In this document: positions 35,338-44,819 of the stretch, one piece after another
Position numbering within the stretch: position 1 is the first letter of the stretch
Layout of the letters: each line of letters opens with the position of its first letter
Origin: Devosia sp.
GTDB lineage: Bacteria > Pseudomonadota > Alphaproteobacteria > Rhizobiales > Devosiaceae
Length of the DNA: 64,000 bases
NCBI RefSeq assembly: GCF_017744655.1
Contig: NZ_JAGIAW010000006.1
Coordinates: forward strand, 213,408 to 277,407
Direction of reading: 5' to 3'
Notes under the pieces: generated by a model
What the model was told of the DNA's origin: nothing
Seen by the model: the letters and a program-made list of their open reading frames with translations, nothing else
Databases searched by the model: none
Position numbers and translations under genes: made by a program

Positions 35338-36330
35338 TCACCTACGCCGCTTGCTGAGATAGTGGTCGATGGTCACGGCCGCGAGCAGGATCGATCCTCG
35401 AATAATGTCCTGCCAGTAGACCGATACGTCGAGCAAGGCGAGCGAGCTGGAAACCACCGAAAGCAGAATCGTCCCGAGGATGGCGCCGAAGATGGTGCCT
35501 GAACCACCGGAGAGGCTTGCTCCGCCGATCACCGCTGCGGCGATGACATTGAGCTCCATGCCGACGCCAAAGGTGGGCTGGGCCGAACCGAAGCGGGCCA
35601 TGTAGATGACCCCGGCAAAGCCGCAGAGGGCGGAACAGAGCGTCGTCGTAAGGAAGATCACCTTCTTGGTGCGGATGCCGGAATAGGCGGCCGCCTTCTC
35701 GTTGCTGCCGGTGTAAAAAACCTTCCGGAACATGGTGGTGCGGCGCAGCATGAAGTCGAAGGCGACAACGACGACCACGAAGATTACGATGACGACCGGA
35801 ATGACGCCGATCGAGCCCTGGCCGATGAACTTGAACTCGGGTGGTAGCGTGAAGAGGCCGAGCGGCCGGCCACCGGTGCCGAGGAGACAGGCGCCGCGGG
35901 CAATCACCATGGCGGCGAGCGACACGATGAAGTGGTGCAAACCGACCTTGGTAACGAAGAAGCCCATGAGCGCGCCGATGGCGGTGCAGGCGAGAATGGC
36001 GATCAGCGAGGCCGTCCAGGGGTCGACGCCGTTGAGGAACAGGAGGCCTGCGATGACCATGGCGAGAGCTGTGACCGAGCCGACCGAGAGGTCGATGCCG
36101 CCGGAGATGAGCAGGATGGTCATGCCGACCACCACGATGCCCTCCACGGCGAAAGCCATGGCCATGGCCCGCATGTTTTCCCAGGTGAGGAAGTAGGGCG
36201 AGGCGAACGACATCGCGGCGAAGAGCGCCAGGATGATCAGGATCAGCCCGATCTCGCGCATGCCGGCGAGGCGTTTCCAGCCTGAGCCGGACGTCTTGCC
36301 TGTTTCGGCCGCTATGGTCTGAGTGGTCAT
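35338..36330 (-). CDS. Sugar/polyol ABC transporter permease (ribose type)
   Basis: Membrane protein of 330 residues with eight to ten hydrophobic segments, RbsC-like. Motifs include [20 protein letters not shown] near residue 76, [18 protein letters not shown] near 128 and the coupling loop [16 protein letters not shown] near 205. It is the only permease in this operon and would work as a homodimer. Its start overlaps the ATPase stop by 4 bp. Confidence 0.93.
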   Translation of the reverse strand: MTTQTIAAETGKTSGSGWKRLAGMREIGLILIILALFAAMSFASPYFLTWENMRAMAMAFAVEGIVVVGMTILLISGGIDLSVGSVTALAMVIAGLLFLNGVDPWTASLIAILACTAIGALMGFFVTKVGLHHFIVSLAAMVIARGACLLGTGGRPLGLFTLPPEFKFIGQGSIGVIPVVIVIFVVVVVAFDFMLRRTTMFRKVFYTGSNEKAAAYSGIRTKKVIFLTTTLCSALCGFAGVIYMARFGSAQPTFGVGMELNVIAAAVIGGASLSGGSGTIFGAILGTILLSVVSSSLALLDVSVYWQDIIRGSILLAAVTIDHYLSKRRR

Positions 36331-37853
36331 GGTCTTGCTCCCCCGGCCCGCGCCCGTTCGGCGTCTATTGAGGCCAGATACATGATATTCTGTTCGGTCA
36401 TGGCGTCGCCCGAGACCTCGCCATTGATGCGGCCTTCGCGCACCACGAGGACGCGATCACAGACGCCGATCAATTCGGGCAGTTCGGACGAGATGACCAC
36501 GATGCCGACCCCGGCATTGGCGAGGTCACGCAGGATGCGGTGAATTTCGAGCTTGGCGCCGACATCGACGCCGCGTGTCGGCTCATCGAGGAAGATCACT
36601 TTCGGGTTGACCGAAAGCATCTTGGCGATGGCGACCTTCTGCTGGTTGCCGCCGGACAGGGCGGAGACAGGCTGGCCGACATGGCCGCATTTGAGATTGA
36701 GGCGGCGACCGAGATCGCTGGCCTGCAGGTTTTCGCGGCGCTGATCGATAATGCCGCCCTTGCTAACGAGGCCAAGGCGCAGGGCCGAGACATTGGCGGC
36801 GATGGACATATCGAGGAAAAGGCCGTCGCCCTTGCGGTCCTCGGAGAGATAGACCAGCCCTTCCCTGATGCTCTGCTGATAGCGGCGAGCATCGAGCGGC
36901 TTGCCTTCGAGGCGCACCGTGCCGGTGGCGGTTTCGTCGATGCGGCAGATGCCTTTGATGATTTCGCTGCGGCCGGCGCCGATGAGGCCACCAAGACCAA
37001 GGATTTCGCCACGGCGGAGGGTGAAGCTGACATCGGAAAAGAGGCCGGGGCTCGAAAGGTTCTCGACTTCGAGGATGGCCGGCGCCGAGAGACTGTCGCC
37101 CTGGAATTTTGCGGGATAGCGATTGTCCACCACGCGGCCAACCATGGCGTTGACAATATCGGTTGGCGTGGTTTCGGCCACATTATGGGTGACCACATAT
37201 TGCCCATCGCGGAACACCGAGACCCGATCGCAATGGCCAAAAATTTCGGCCATGCGGTGGGAGATATAGATGATGGCGATGCCTTGCTCGGCTAGGCGAT
37301 GCATGATGGCGAAGAGGACCGTGGCTTCCTTTTCGGTCAGCGCGGCCGTGGGTTCGTCGAGGATCAGCACGCGGCAATCGAGCGTCAGCGCCTTGGCGAT
37401 CTCAACCAACTGCTGCTGGGAGATCGAGAGGCTGCGCACGAGCGTAGAGGGATCGATATCACCCAGGCCGGACAGGATGTCGGCGGCGCGACCGTTGAGA
37501 CCGGCATAGTCGACGAGGAGCGACCGGCTCGCATTGGTCGCAGCCATAAAGATGTTTTCGGCGACGGTGATATCAGGGCAAAGCGCGATTTCCTGATGCA
37601 CGAGGCCGATGCCGAGGCGCTGGGCCGCGGCGGGCGAGGATATACGCACCGGGCGACCGTCGAGATGGATCTCGCCGCTATCGGGCTGCAGAATGCCATC
37701 GATGATGTTCATCAGCGTCGATTTGCCAGCGCCGTTCTCGCCAGCCAGCGCATGGATTTCCCCGCGCCGCAGCTCGAACTGCACATCGCGCAGGGCCTGG
37801 ATTGCACCAAAGGCCTTGCTGAGATGGCTCACCTTGAGAATGACATCGGACAT
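36327..37853 (-). CDS. Sugar/polyol ABC transporter ATP-binding protein, two ATPase domains
   Basis: RbsA-type protein of 508 residues. Domain 1 shows Walker [10 protein letters not shown] near residue 38, signature [13 protein letters not shown] and Walker [13 protein letters not shown]. Domain 2 has the degenerate P-loop GLIGAGRSE and [16 protein letters not shown] with [18 protein letters not shown] at 37853 is chosen; a GTG at 37862 would add three residues. It is separated from the binding-protein gene by 71 bp with a GC hairpin. Confidence 0.92.
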   Translation of the reverse strand: MSDVILKVSHLSKAFGAIQALRDVQFELRRGEIHALAGENGAGKSTLMNIIDGILQPDSGEIHLDGRPVRISSPAAAQRLGIGLVHQEIALCPDITVAENIFMAATNASRSLLVDYAGLNGRAADILSGLGDIDPSTLVRSLSISQQQLVEIAKALTLDCRVLILDEPTAALTEKEATVLFAIMHRLAEQGIAIIYISHRMAEIFGHCDRVSVFRDGQYVVTHNVAETTPTDIVNAMVGRVVDNRYPAKFQGDSLSAPAILEVENLSSPGLFSDVSFTLRRGEILGLGGLIGAGRSEIIKGICRIDETATGTVRLEGKPLDARRYQQSIREGLVYLSEDRKGDGLFLDMSIAANVSALRLGLVSKGGIIDQRRENLQASDLGRRLNLKCGHVGQPVSALSGGNQQKVAIAKMLSVNPKVIFLDEPTRGVDVGAKLEIHRILRDLANAGVGIVVISSELPELIGVCDRVLVVREGRINGEVSGDAMTEQNIMYLASIDAERARAGGARP

Positions 37854-37882
37854 GGTCGGCACTCGCGTTACACCGGGTGCCC

Positions 37883-37906
37883 GCGCCGAACCCCATGGTC
37901 CGGCGC
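37883..37906 (-). promoter_or_regulatory. Hairpin between polyol-binding-protein and ATPase genes
   Basis: GCGCCG at 37883-37888 pairs with CGGCGC at 37901-37906 around a 12-nt loop, in the gap following the binding-protein stop. The stem is short and the loop is long, so this is the weakest of the post-binding-protein hairpins. Confidence 0.45.
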
Positions 37907-37924
37907 AGGCAGTTCGTCGGAGGA

Positions 37925-38941
37925 TCAGTTGGGATCGCGGCCTTCCATGTAGACGCCGAGGTCGAAGGAGTCGGCGTTTTCCTTGGTGATCACGGCAAAG
38001 CCGTTGTCCACGAAGGGGATCTGCATGGGGTTGTAGCCAGAGACCTTGTAGTCGTTGAACGGATCGAACATGTCCGAATGGGCTGCCATGAAGGTGGCGA
38101 CAAAGCCCATAAAGCCCTGGATACCCTGGTTGGGATTGAGGGCCATGTGGATATTGCCGGCCTTGATGTGTTCGAGCGTCGTCGGGGTGACGTCGGCGTG
38201 CATGATCAGCACGTCAGCCTTGGCCTCGAGCACCGCGGCAACGGCGCCTTCGGCAGAACCCGCTTCGGGGATCCACATGGCGTCGAGTTCGGGATTGGCC
38301 TGCAGGATGGAAGCGGTGGCACGATAGGCCGCGTTGCTATCCTGGTTGGTGGCCTGACGGCCGACCAGTTCCATGTTCGGATAGTTCTCTTCCATGTAGG
38401 CGATAAAGGCGGTCACGCGCAGGTCGTGATTGCTCTGGCCGGGGTTTTCGAGCACTGCATACTGGCCGGCATCGCCCACCTGCTTGACGATTTCTTCAGC
38501 GGCGAACTTTGCCTCGGTGACATTGTCCGAAGTGATATAGGCGGTGCGGTTCGAATTGGGCGAGTCAGCCGCGAAGGTCACGATCTCGACGCCGCCCTCG
38601 ATGGCGCGGTTGATCGGCTCGATGAACGGGTCCGACTGCATCGGGTGCAGCAGGATGCCCGCCGGCTTCTTGATCAGGTCCTGTTCGAACGAGGCGATCT
38701 GCTTGGCGATGTCATAGTCGGGCGTGCCCGAAAACACCGTCTCGCAGCCCATGGCCTCGGCGGCCTGCTTGAAACCCTGGTAGACCGGCACCCAATAGGG
38801 GTGGGCCGAAACCATCACGTTCATGACGTAGGTTTCGCCCGGCTCACACTGAAAACCGGCCTGGGCATAGCCCGTCACTGCCCCGCCAAGGCTCACGCCG
38901 ACCAGCAAAGCCACGCTCAGCGCGCTCTTGTTCATACGCAT
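37925..38941 (-). CDS. Sugar/polyol ABC transporter substrate-binding protein
   Basis: Periplasmic-binding-protein of 338 residues, RbsB type. The signal peptide [20 protein letters not shown] to GYAQA is cut near residue 27. The mature protein opens with [20 protein letters not shown] and has [30 protein letters not shown] in the hinge area. AGGAGGAG lies about six bases before the ATG at 38941. As first gene of the nine-gene operon it is transcribed most strongly. The cargo is probably the polyol or pentose acted on by the following kinase and dehydrogenase. Confidence 0.92.
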   Translation of the reverse strand: MRMNKSALSVALLVGVSLGGAVTGYAQAGFQCEPGETYVMNVMVSAHPYWVPVYQGFKQAAEAMGCETVFSGTPDYDIAKQIASFEQDLIKKPAGILLHPMQSDPFIEPINRAIEGGVEIVTFAADSPNSNRTAYITSDNVTEAKFAAEEIVKQVGDAGQYAVLENPGQSNHDLRVTAFIAYMEENYPNMELVGRQATNQDSNAAYRATASILQANPELDAMWIPEAGSAEGAVAAVLEAKADVLIMHADVTPTTLEHIKAGNIHMALNPNQGIQGFMGFVATFMAAHSDMFDPFNDYKVSGYNPMQIPFVDNGFAVITKENADSFDLGVYMEGRDPN

Positions 38942-39018
38942 TCGATCTCCTCCTCAGGACATTGCCGACCTCCCGCCAGCAATTTTTCCCATGCGTTGAT
39001 ATTTCTTCCAACACCCCA

Positions 39019-39048
39019 TCGATAGCGGACGATTTTGGTCGCCGTCAA
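39019..39048 (-). promoter_or_regulatory. Candidate sigma70 promoter of the polyol operon
   Basis: On the minus strand TTGACG (39048-39043) and TATCGA (39024-39019) are 18 bp apart, placing a start about 70 bp before the binding-protein ATG. The 16-bp palindrome at 39073-39088 lies upstream of the -35 hexamer. Confidence 0.45.
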
Positions 39049-39072
39049 GCGACTTGAGCAATTTTTCCTTAA

Positions 39073-39088
39073 CTGAAATTTATTTCAG
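39073..39088. promoter_or_regulatory. Candidate operator of the polyol operon
   Basis: CTGAAATTTATTTCAG is a perfect palindrome of 7-bp arms and a TT centre, about 25 bp upstream of the putative -35 box. It is AT-rich in a GC-rich genome. A SorC-family regulator encoded within the operon is the natural candidate to bind it. Confidence 0.5.
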
Positions 39089-39187
39089 AACGAGCCACGA
39101 TGGAAGAGTGAAAACTCGCGGGCGAGCGGAATGGGCGCCCCTCCCAGCGGCGGGGTTCCGGAGGCATTTCGTGAAGCTGACCAGCTG

Positions 39188-40069
39188 TCAGGCGGCGAAA
39201 ATCGCGCGGTCGCGGGCGACGAGTTCGGTCAGAAAATCCGAGACGATGGCGACACGGCGGGAGCCGCGCAGGTCTTCGTGCCAGACGGTCCAATAGGACC
39301 GGGTGAGACTGTGTTCCGGCAGGACGGGGACGAGATCGGGCGAACGGCGGGCCATGAAAGTGTGGAGGATGCCGATTCCGGCGCCGGAGCGGACCGCTTC
39401 GGTCTGGCCCATGGCCGAGGAGACCGCGATGGTTGAGCGCCATTCCTTGTGGAACTCGGCCGTGTAGTCCAGCGAGGCGGAGAAGAGCAGGTCTTCCACA
39501 TAGCCCACGAGACGGTGCTGCTTGAGGTCGTCGAGGGATTCGGGACCGCCATATCGGGAAAGATAATCGGGGGAAGCATAGAGGCCGAGGGCATAGTCGG
39601 TGAGCTTGCGGGCGATCAGTCGCCCTTCCCTCGGGCGTTCCATGGTCACGGCGATGTCGGCCTCGCGGCGAGAGAGCGAGAAGGTCCGCGGCACGGGAAC
39701 GAGCTCGATGCGCAGCTGGGGATGGCGCTCGGATAGTTCGTGAAGACGCGGGGCGAGGAAGGCGACGCCAAAGCCGTCCGGGGCGCCGATACGCACCGTG
39801 CCCTCGGCGGCACTATCGGCACCGGTGAGGCCGCGTGCGGCAAGACCAGCGCTTTCCATGGCTTCGGCATGGACCAAAAACTTTTCGCCATAGGGGGTCA
39901 GCTCAGCACCCTGGGTATGGCGGCGGAGGAGCACGCTGCCCAAGTCGGTCTCGAGGGCTGTGAGGCGGCGGGCCACTGTCGCGTGATTGAGGCCCAGTGT
40001 CCTGGAGGCGGCCAGAATTTGGCCGTGGCGGACGACCGAGAGAAAGATGCGCACGTCGTCCCAGTTCAT
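39188..40069 (-). CDS. LysR-family transcriptional regulator
   Basis: Regulator of 293 residues. The winged helix-turn-helix occupies residues 1-60 (MNWDDVRIFLSVVRHGQILAASRTLGLNHATVARRLTALE), followed by the LysR effector domain with VRIGAPDGFGVAFLAPRL near 93. The GLNHATVARR recognition helix resembles the group of LysR proteins found next to aldehyde dehydrogenase genes. It is divergent from mmsA with 92 bp between the starts, the usual arrangement for a LysR regulator of its neighbour. Confidence 0.92.
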   Translation of the reverse strand: MNWDDVRIFLSVVRHGQILAASRTLGLNHATVARRLTALETDLGSVLLRRHTQGAELTPYGEKFLVHAEAMESAGLAARGLTGADSAAEGTVRIGAPDGFGVAFLAPRLHELSERHPQLRIELVPVPRTFSLSRREADIAVTMERPREGRLIARKLTDYALGLYASPDYLSRYGGPESLDDLKQHRLVGYVEDLLFSASLDYTAEFHKEWRSTIAVSSAMGQTEAVRSGAGIGILHTFMARRSPDLVPVLPEHSLTRSYWTVWHEDLRGSRRVAIVSDFLTELVARDRAIFAA

Positions 40070-40161
40070 TGACTACACTTTCTGCACAACAGATGCGAAG
40101 TTTCTGGCGTTGATGTGCGCTGATCATATTGCGAAAGCTGCCTGATACCAAGGAGGTCAGC

Positions 40162-41658
40162 ATGCGCAGGATTGGTCATTTCATCGACGGCGTCGAAACA
40201 GAGGGTAAAGCCCCAGATTTCCAGGATGTTTTCAACCCGGCGACCGGCGAAGTGCAGGCGCAGGTGGCGCTGGCGAGTGCTGCAGATCTTGAGGCCGCCG
40301 TGGCCTCGGCCGCAGCAGCGCAGCCGAAATGGGCGGCGACCAATCCACAGCGCCGGGCGCGTGTCTTTTTCAACTTTGTCGGACTGATCAACCAGCACAT
40401 GGACGAGCTTGCCGCGCTGCTCTCGAGTGAGCACGGCAAGACCATTGATGACGCCAAGGGCGATATTCAGCGCGGGCTGGAAGTGGCCGAGTTCGTGGCC
40501 GGGGCGCCGCATCTCCTCAAGGGCGAATTCACCGACGGCGCCGGTCCGGGGATCGACATGTATTCGATGCGCCAGGCGGTGGGCATTGGCGCGGGGATTA
40601 CCCCGTTCAACTTTCCGGCGATGATCCCGCTCTGGATGCTCTCGCCGGCCATCGCCGCGGGCAATGCCTTTATCCTGAAGCCGTCAGAGCGCGATCCCTC
40701 CGTGCCCGTGCGGCTGGCACAATTGGCCATCGAGGCGGGCCTGCCCAAGGGCATTCTCAACGTGGTGCACGGCGGCAAGGACGTCGTCGACCGCATTCTC
40801 GCCCATGAGAAAATCGAGGCCATCAGCTTTGTCGGGTCGACCCCAATTGCCCGCTATGTCTATGGAACGGCGGCGGCGCAGGGTAAGCGCGTGCAGGCCT
40901 TTGGCGGGGCCAAGAACCACATGGTCATCATGCCCGATGCCGATATGGAAAAGGCGGCCGATGCGCTGATCGGGGCCGGCTATGGCTCGGCCGGCGAGCG
41001 CTGCATGGCGATTTCCGTGGCGGTTCCTGTCGGTGCTGAAACGGCGGACCGGATTGTCGCTGCGCTCAAGCCCCGCGTCGAAAAGCTCAAGGTCGGGCCG
41101 GCCAGCGACAAGGCTTCGGAGATGGGGCCGGTGATCACCAAGGCGAGCCAGGACCGGATCAAGGGGCTGATTTCGAACGGTATTAGCCAGGGCGCAGAAT
41201 TGGTGCTGGATGGGCGCGACTTCTCCCTGCAGGGCTATGAGAATGGCTACTTCGTCGGGCCAACGCTGTTCGATCGCGTCACGCCAGACATGGACATCTA
41301 CAAGGAAGAGATCTTTGGGCCGGTGCTGAGCGTCGTGCGTAGCAAGACCTATGACGAGGCCCTGCAGCTGGTGATGGACAATCCCTATGGCAATGGGACG
41401 GCCATCTTTACTCGCGATGGCGACGCGGCACGTGATTTCGCGGCGCGTATCAATGTGGGCATGGTGGGCGTCAATGTGCCGGTGCCGGTTCCCCTCGCCT
41501 ATCACAGCTTTGGCGGATGGAAGGCCAGCGCCTTTGGCGACCTCAACCAGCACGGCATGGATTCGATAAAGTTCTGGACCCGGACCAAGACTGTGACGGC
41601 GCGTTGGCCGAGCGGCATCAAGGACGGCGCCGAATTACAGATGCCGACCATGGCCTGA
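40162..41658 (+). CDS. mmsA: Methylmalonate-semialdehyde dehydrogenase (acylating)
   Basis: CoA-dependent aldehyde dehydrogenase of 498 residues. Signatures are GITPFNFPAMIPLWM near 144, SFVGSTPIARYVYGTAAAQGKRVQAFGGAKNH near 230-260, and GSAGERCMAISVAVPVG, holding the catalytic Cys near residue 283. AGGAGG lies just before ATG 40162. The enzyme converts methylmalonate or malonate semialdehyde to propionyl- or acetyl-CoA in valine, beta-alanine and inositol catabolism. Beta-alanine or a related product of pyrimidine breakdown could also feed it, which may connect it to the nucleobase island; this link is inferred. Confidence 0.93.
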   Translation: MRRIGHFIDGVETEGKAPDFQDVFNPATGEVQAQVALASAADLEAAVASAAAAQPKWAATNPQRRARVFFNFVGLINQHMDELAALLSSEHGKTIDDAKGDIQRGLEVAEFVAGAPHLLKGEFTDGAGPGIDMYSMRQAVGIGAGITPFNFPAMIPLWMLSPAIAAGNAFILKPSERDPSVPVRLAQLAIEAGLPKGILNVVHGGKDVVDRILAHEKIEAISFVGSTPIARYVYGTAAAQGKRVQAFGGAKNHMVIMPDADMEKAADALIGAGYGSAGERCMAISVAVPVGAETADRIVAALKPRVEKLKVGPASDKASEMGPVITKASQDRIKGLISNGISQGAELVLDGRDFSLQGYENGYFVGPTLFDRVTPDMDIYKEEIFGPVLSVVRSKTYDEALQLVMDNPYGNGTAIFTRDGDAARDFAARINVGMVGVNVPVPVPLAYHSFGGWKASAFGDLNQHGMDSIKFWTRTKTVTARWPSGIKDGAELQMPTMA

Positions 41659-41778
41659 AGCGCCATTCTCACATGAAACAGCGGTAATTGTGTAACGCTT
41701 GAAGGGTTCCATGTGATGGTATAGCGCGGTGCGCCTCAGGCGCGCCGCGATCGCTGACTGTTCGGAAATAGGAAAACA

Positions 41779-42234
41779 ATGCGGCATATCTACTCGACGC
41801 TGGGCAAGCTGAGTTCCGAACAGCTGGGGATGATCCTCCCGCACGAGCATGTCTTCGTCGATCTGAGGACGCCGACAAACCCGGCTATGCACAAGCCGAA
41901 GCCGCAGACGTCCTAGGCAGAGCCGGACTTCGAACTCCACCGCACCGTCGCCGCCCGCGGCGCGTGGATCGAATACGACAATATCGGCTCCGTTCCCATC
42001 GAGGAAAGCGCTGACCTCGTCATGCGTGCGCTGGACGCTGGCCTCGCCACTCAACTGTTGATCAGCCACGACCGCGGCTGGTACGATCCGGCCCAACCCA
42101 ATGGCGGCGTGCCCAAACCCTATACCGTTGTCATTACCGAGCTAATTCCCCTGCTCAGGACGCGCGGCATATCGGAAGACACCATTGTCCAACTCTTCCA
42201 CCGTAACCCGTTCAATGCCTTTTCCCGCCCATAG
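41779..42234 (+). pseudogene. Phosphotriesterase-family protein, decayed
   Basis: An ATG at 41779 opens MRHIYSTLGKLSSEQLGMILPHEHVFVDL, the phosphotriesterase-family N-terminus with its HxH-type metal motif (HEH), then TAG stops it at 41914. In the same frame downstream come LISHDRGWYDPAQPNGG and the C-terminal TELIPLLRTRGISEDTI..LFHRNPFNAFSRP. The normal protein has about 340 residues; here the central part is missing. So one nonsense codon plus a large internal deletion have destroyed the gene. RBS GGAAAA is poor. Confidence 0.82.
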
Positions 42235-42265
42235 GCGTCGCTAGATCTTTTGTTCTCGATCACGC

Positions 42266-42551
42266 TCAACCACGGAAAGCTTCGTGTACCTCGATCGACA
42301 TCGGCCCGTCCGCACCGAGCGCGAAATCAACCGCCAATCGAAATATAAAGGGATAGAGCGCCCGGTCTCTGGTCGTCGACCAATTCCATCCGGCAACTGG
42401 CTTCGTGCTGTTGCCGCCGCCAGCTATCGTCGTCCGTTTGCCAGATAAATTCGCCGGCTTCATCATGGCGCAACGAGGTCAGCTCTGCGCCAAAAGGCGA
42501 AATCGAACTCGACTAGGCGCCAGCGCGAAGCCGAATGTTACTCGCCACCAT
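42266..42551 (-). pseudogene. Aldose 1-epimerase-family remnant
   Basis: From ATG 42551 the frame reads MVASNIRLRAGA, a TAG, then ISPFGAELTSLRHDEAGEFIWQ, which matches the start of aldose 1-epimerase-like proteins. Another frame gives YPFIFRLAVDFALGADGPMSIEV near 42290-42370, also typical of the family. The pieces are in different frames and far too short (about 95 codons compared with about 290), so the gene is a frameshifted and deleted relic. It borders the phosphotriesterase relic. Confidence 0.6.
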
Positions 42552-42627
42552 GTCTTGATTTGACCTCACGTCGATGGACACCATTCGACAACTGACTCCG
42601 CCGGATGGCTGGAACAGCCGACCGCTA

Positions 42628-44082
42628 CTAGGCCTTGCCCCGCTCCACGGGGCGATGATTCTGCAGGGTGGTCCAGCTCAGGACCGTTCCGATCGCAGCG
42701 AGGACAGCCGTTGCGTAGCAAATGACCGCGAAAGCGTGGTCTGTCGCGGCGACACGCGCTGTTTCAATTGCGCTGGGGGTAGCGGCGTCATCGACGATAC
42801 CAAAGGCAACGGCCTCCGGTGGGGCGTTGAGTTTGAAGACCGCAAGTGCGAGACCACCCATGGCCGCGATGGCAACGAGGCCCGCAATGCGAGCGACGGC
42901 ATTATTGATGGCGGACGCTGTTCCGGTCTCTCCATCCTCGACCGATCCCATCACCGCTGTCGAGATCGGCCCGGCTATAGCGCTCATGCCGATGCCGAAC
43001 AGGGTCATCAGCGGCGCGATGCCCAACCAGACTTGATGCAAATGCACGGTGAGACCCAGGCCGATAAAGCAGAGCGTGACCAACAGGCCGCCTGTCGCGA
43101 TCACCGGCCCGGGCCCGAACCGGTCGGTCAGTTTGCCGGCTGGCGGCGAGAGCACCGTGAGCACTATGCCGAATGGCAGCATAGCGATGGCCACTTCGGC
43201 CGGCGATATGCGCCATCCGGCGATCATCACCATGGGGAGGTAAAAAAGAACCGCGGAGAGACCGAAATAGATGAGAAAGGTTACAGCCTGTGCCCCTGAA
43301 AATCGGCGATCGGCAAAGAGCGTGAGCGGCAGCATGGGTGCTGTGACCCTGGCCTCCCAAACGAGGAAGACAGCAAGCATTGCAAAGCCGGCGCCCAGAT
43401 ATGCCCAGAACCAGCTAGAGGCATCGATGAAGGCCCAAGAGATAAGCAACAGGGTCACGGTCGCCAGCGCGGCACCGAAGAAATCGAGCGGCTTACGCGC
43501 GAGATTAGCTTTGCCCGGTATGCCCAAGAGGAGCGCCAAGGCCAGTGCTCCCAGCGGCAGATTGATAGCGAAGACCCAGCGCCAGCTATCATCACCCAGC
43601 TAGGTCAGCAAGGCGCCGCCCAATACCGGTCCCAAAAGCGTGGTGAGCGAGGAGGCCGCGGCCCATGTACCTATGGCGCCGCCACGTTGGTCTTTTGGAT
43701 AGGCCTCGGCGATGATGGCAAGACTGCCTGGTACCATGAAAGCCGCGCCAATTCCCTGAACGGCGCGCGCCGCGATCAGAAAGGCCGCATTTCCGGCAAG
43801 GGCCGAAGCCAGCGAGGCGATCACGAAGAGCACAATACCTGCCGCAAAAACATTGCGCAGCCCGAAGCGATCTCCCGCGGCACCACCGAGGAGCAGCAGC
43901 GAGGACAGCGTGAGGAGATAGGCATTGGAGACCCACTGCACATCGGCGAGGCTCGCACCAAGACTGGCGCGGATGGCCGGGGTGACGATGGAAATCACCG
44001 AGCCATCGATAAAGCCCATTGAAGAAGCCACGATGGCAGCGACGAGAATGCGGCGGCGTTGTGCGGGCGAATAGTCCGTCAT
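42628..44082 (-). pseudogene. MFS drug-efflux transporter (DHA2, 14-helix type), split by a stop codon
   Basis: One frame spans 484 codons, interrupted by TAG at 43602-43600. The upstream part (160 residues, MTDYSPAQRRRILV with GFIDGSVISIVTPAIRASLG and GDRFGLR) and the downstream part (beginning LGDDSWRWVFAINLPLG) together make a complete EmrB/QacA-type protein. The codon was probably TGG (Trp) in LTWLGDDSWRW. It overlaps the preceding permease gene by 4 bp. A sequencing error is possible, but otherwise the exporter is inactive, in line with the decay of neighbouring DNA. Confidence 0.85.
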
Positions 44083-44819
44083 CGCTGATCCCTCCGATAA
44101 CGACTGAAATGACGTTCGATGGCAAAGAGGGATGTGTTGACGATGATGGCGAGTGCGCCAACCACCAACGCTCCCTGTGCCACAAAGGCAAGGTTGCTGT
44201 TGATGAGGCCCGCGATAATCGTCTCGCCCAGCGTGCTGGCCGCAACAGTAGACCCGATGGTCGCCGTCCCCATGGAAATGATGGCCGAGATGCGGATGCC
44301 GGCGAGGATCGTAGGCAGCGCGAGGGGCAGTTCGACGCGCAGGAGTCTTTGCCCATCGGTCATGCCCGTGCCGCGAGCCGCCTCCTGCACATCGGGCGAT
44401 ACCGAAGCCAGCCCGGCCAAAGCATTTTCGAAGATGGGCAGCAGCCCATAGAGAAAGAGCGCGAGCAGGGTCGGAGCAGCGCCGAAACCGAGGACCGGCA
44501 CGGCCAGGGCCAGAACAGCAACCGGCGGAAAGGTTTGACCGGCATTGGCAAGGGTGCGGGACAGCGGCAGAAATTCACGTCCCGCAGGGCGCGTGACGAG
44601 AACGGCAAGACCTATAGCGACAATACTCCCCGCCAATGTTGCAGCAGCGACAATGGCAAGATGATTGAGCGTCAGGTTAAGTAGCGAATTCTGCGTATAG
44701 ATCGCGGCTTGGCCATTGCGGGTCAGCGGCGTGAAGAGCCAGCCAAACCAATCGGGCCGAGCCAGAAAGACTCCGAGCAGGATCAGCACCGCCAGCCGGG
44801 AAAGCGCTCCGATCTTCAT
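44079..44819 (-). CDS. Osmolyte ABC transporter permease (YehW-like)
   Basis: Inner-membrane protein of 246 residues with five or six hydrophobic segments, OpuB/ProW type. The EAA-like loop EAARGTGMTDGQRLLRVELPLALPTILAG near residues 145-173 docks on the ATPase. Its length and place after the ATPase gene match YehW of the E. coli YehZYXW betaine transporter (243 residues). It overlaps the ATPase gene by 4 bp. Confidence 0.88.
   Translation of the reverse strand: MKIGALSRLAVLILLGVFLARPDWFGWLFTPLTRNGQAAIYTQNSLLNLTLNHLAIVAAATLAGSIVAIGLAVLVTRPAGREFLPLSRTLANAGQTFPPVAVLALAVPVLGFGAAPTLLALFLYGLLPIFENALAGLASVSPDVQEAARGTGMTDGQRLLRVELPLALPTILAGIRISAIISMGTATIGSTVAASTLGETIIAGLINSNLAFVAQGALVVGALAIIVNTSLFAIERHFSRYRRDQR

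Noticed and set aside
29214..38941. A complete AI-2 (lsr) operon
   Set aside because: Kinase, SorC regulator, aldolase and ABC importer are shared in type, but there is only one permease, no LsrG, and a GlpD/EryB-like dehydrogenase, an aldo/keto reductase and a GMC enzyme are present. The kinase resembles LyxK/EryA more.
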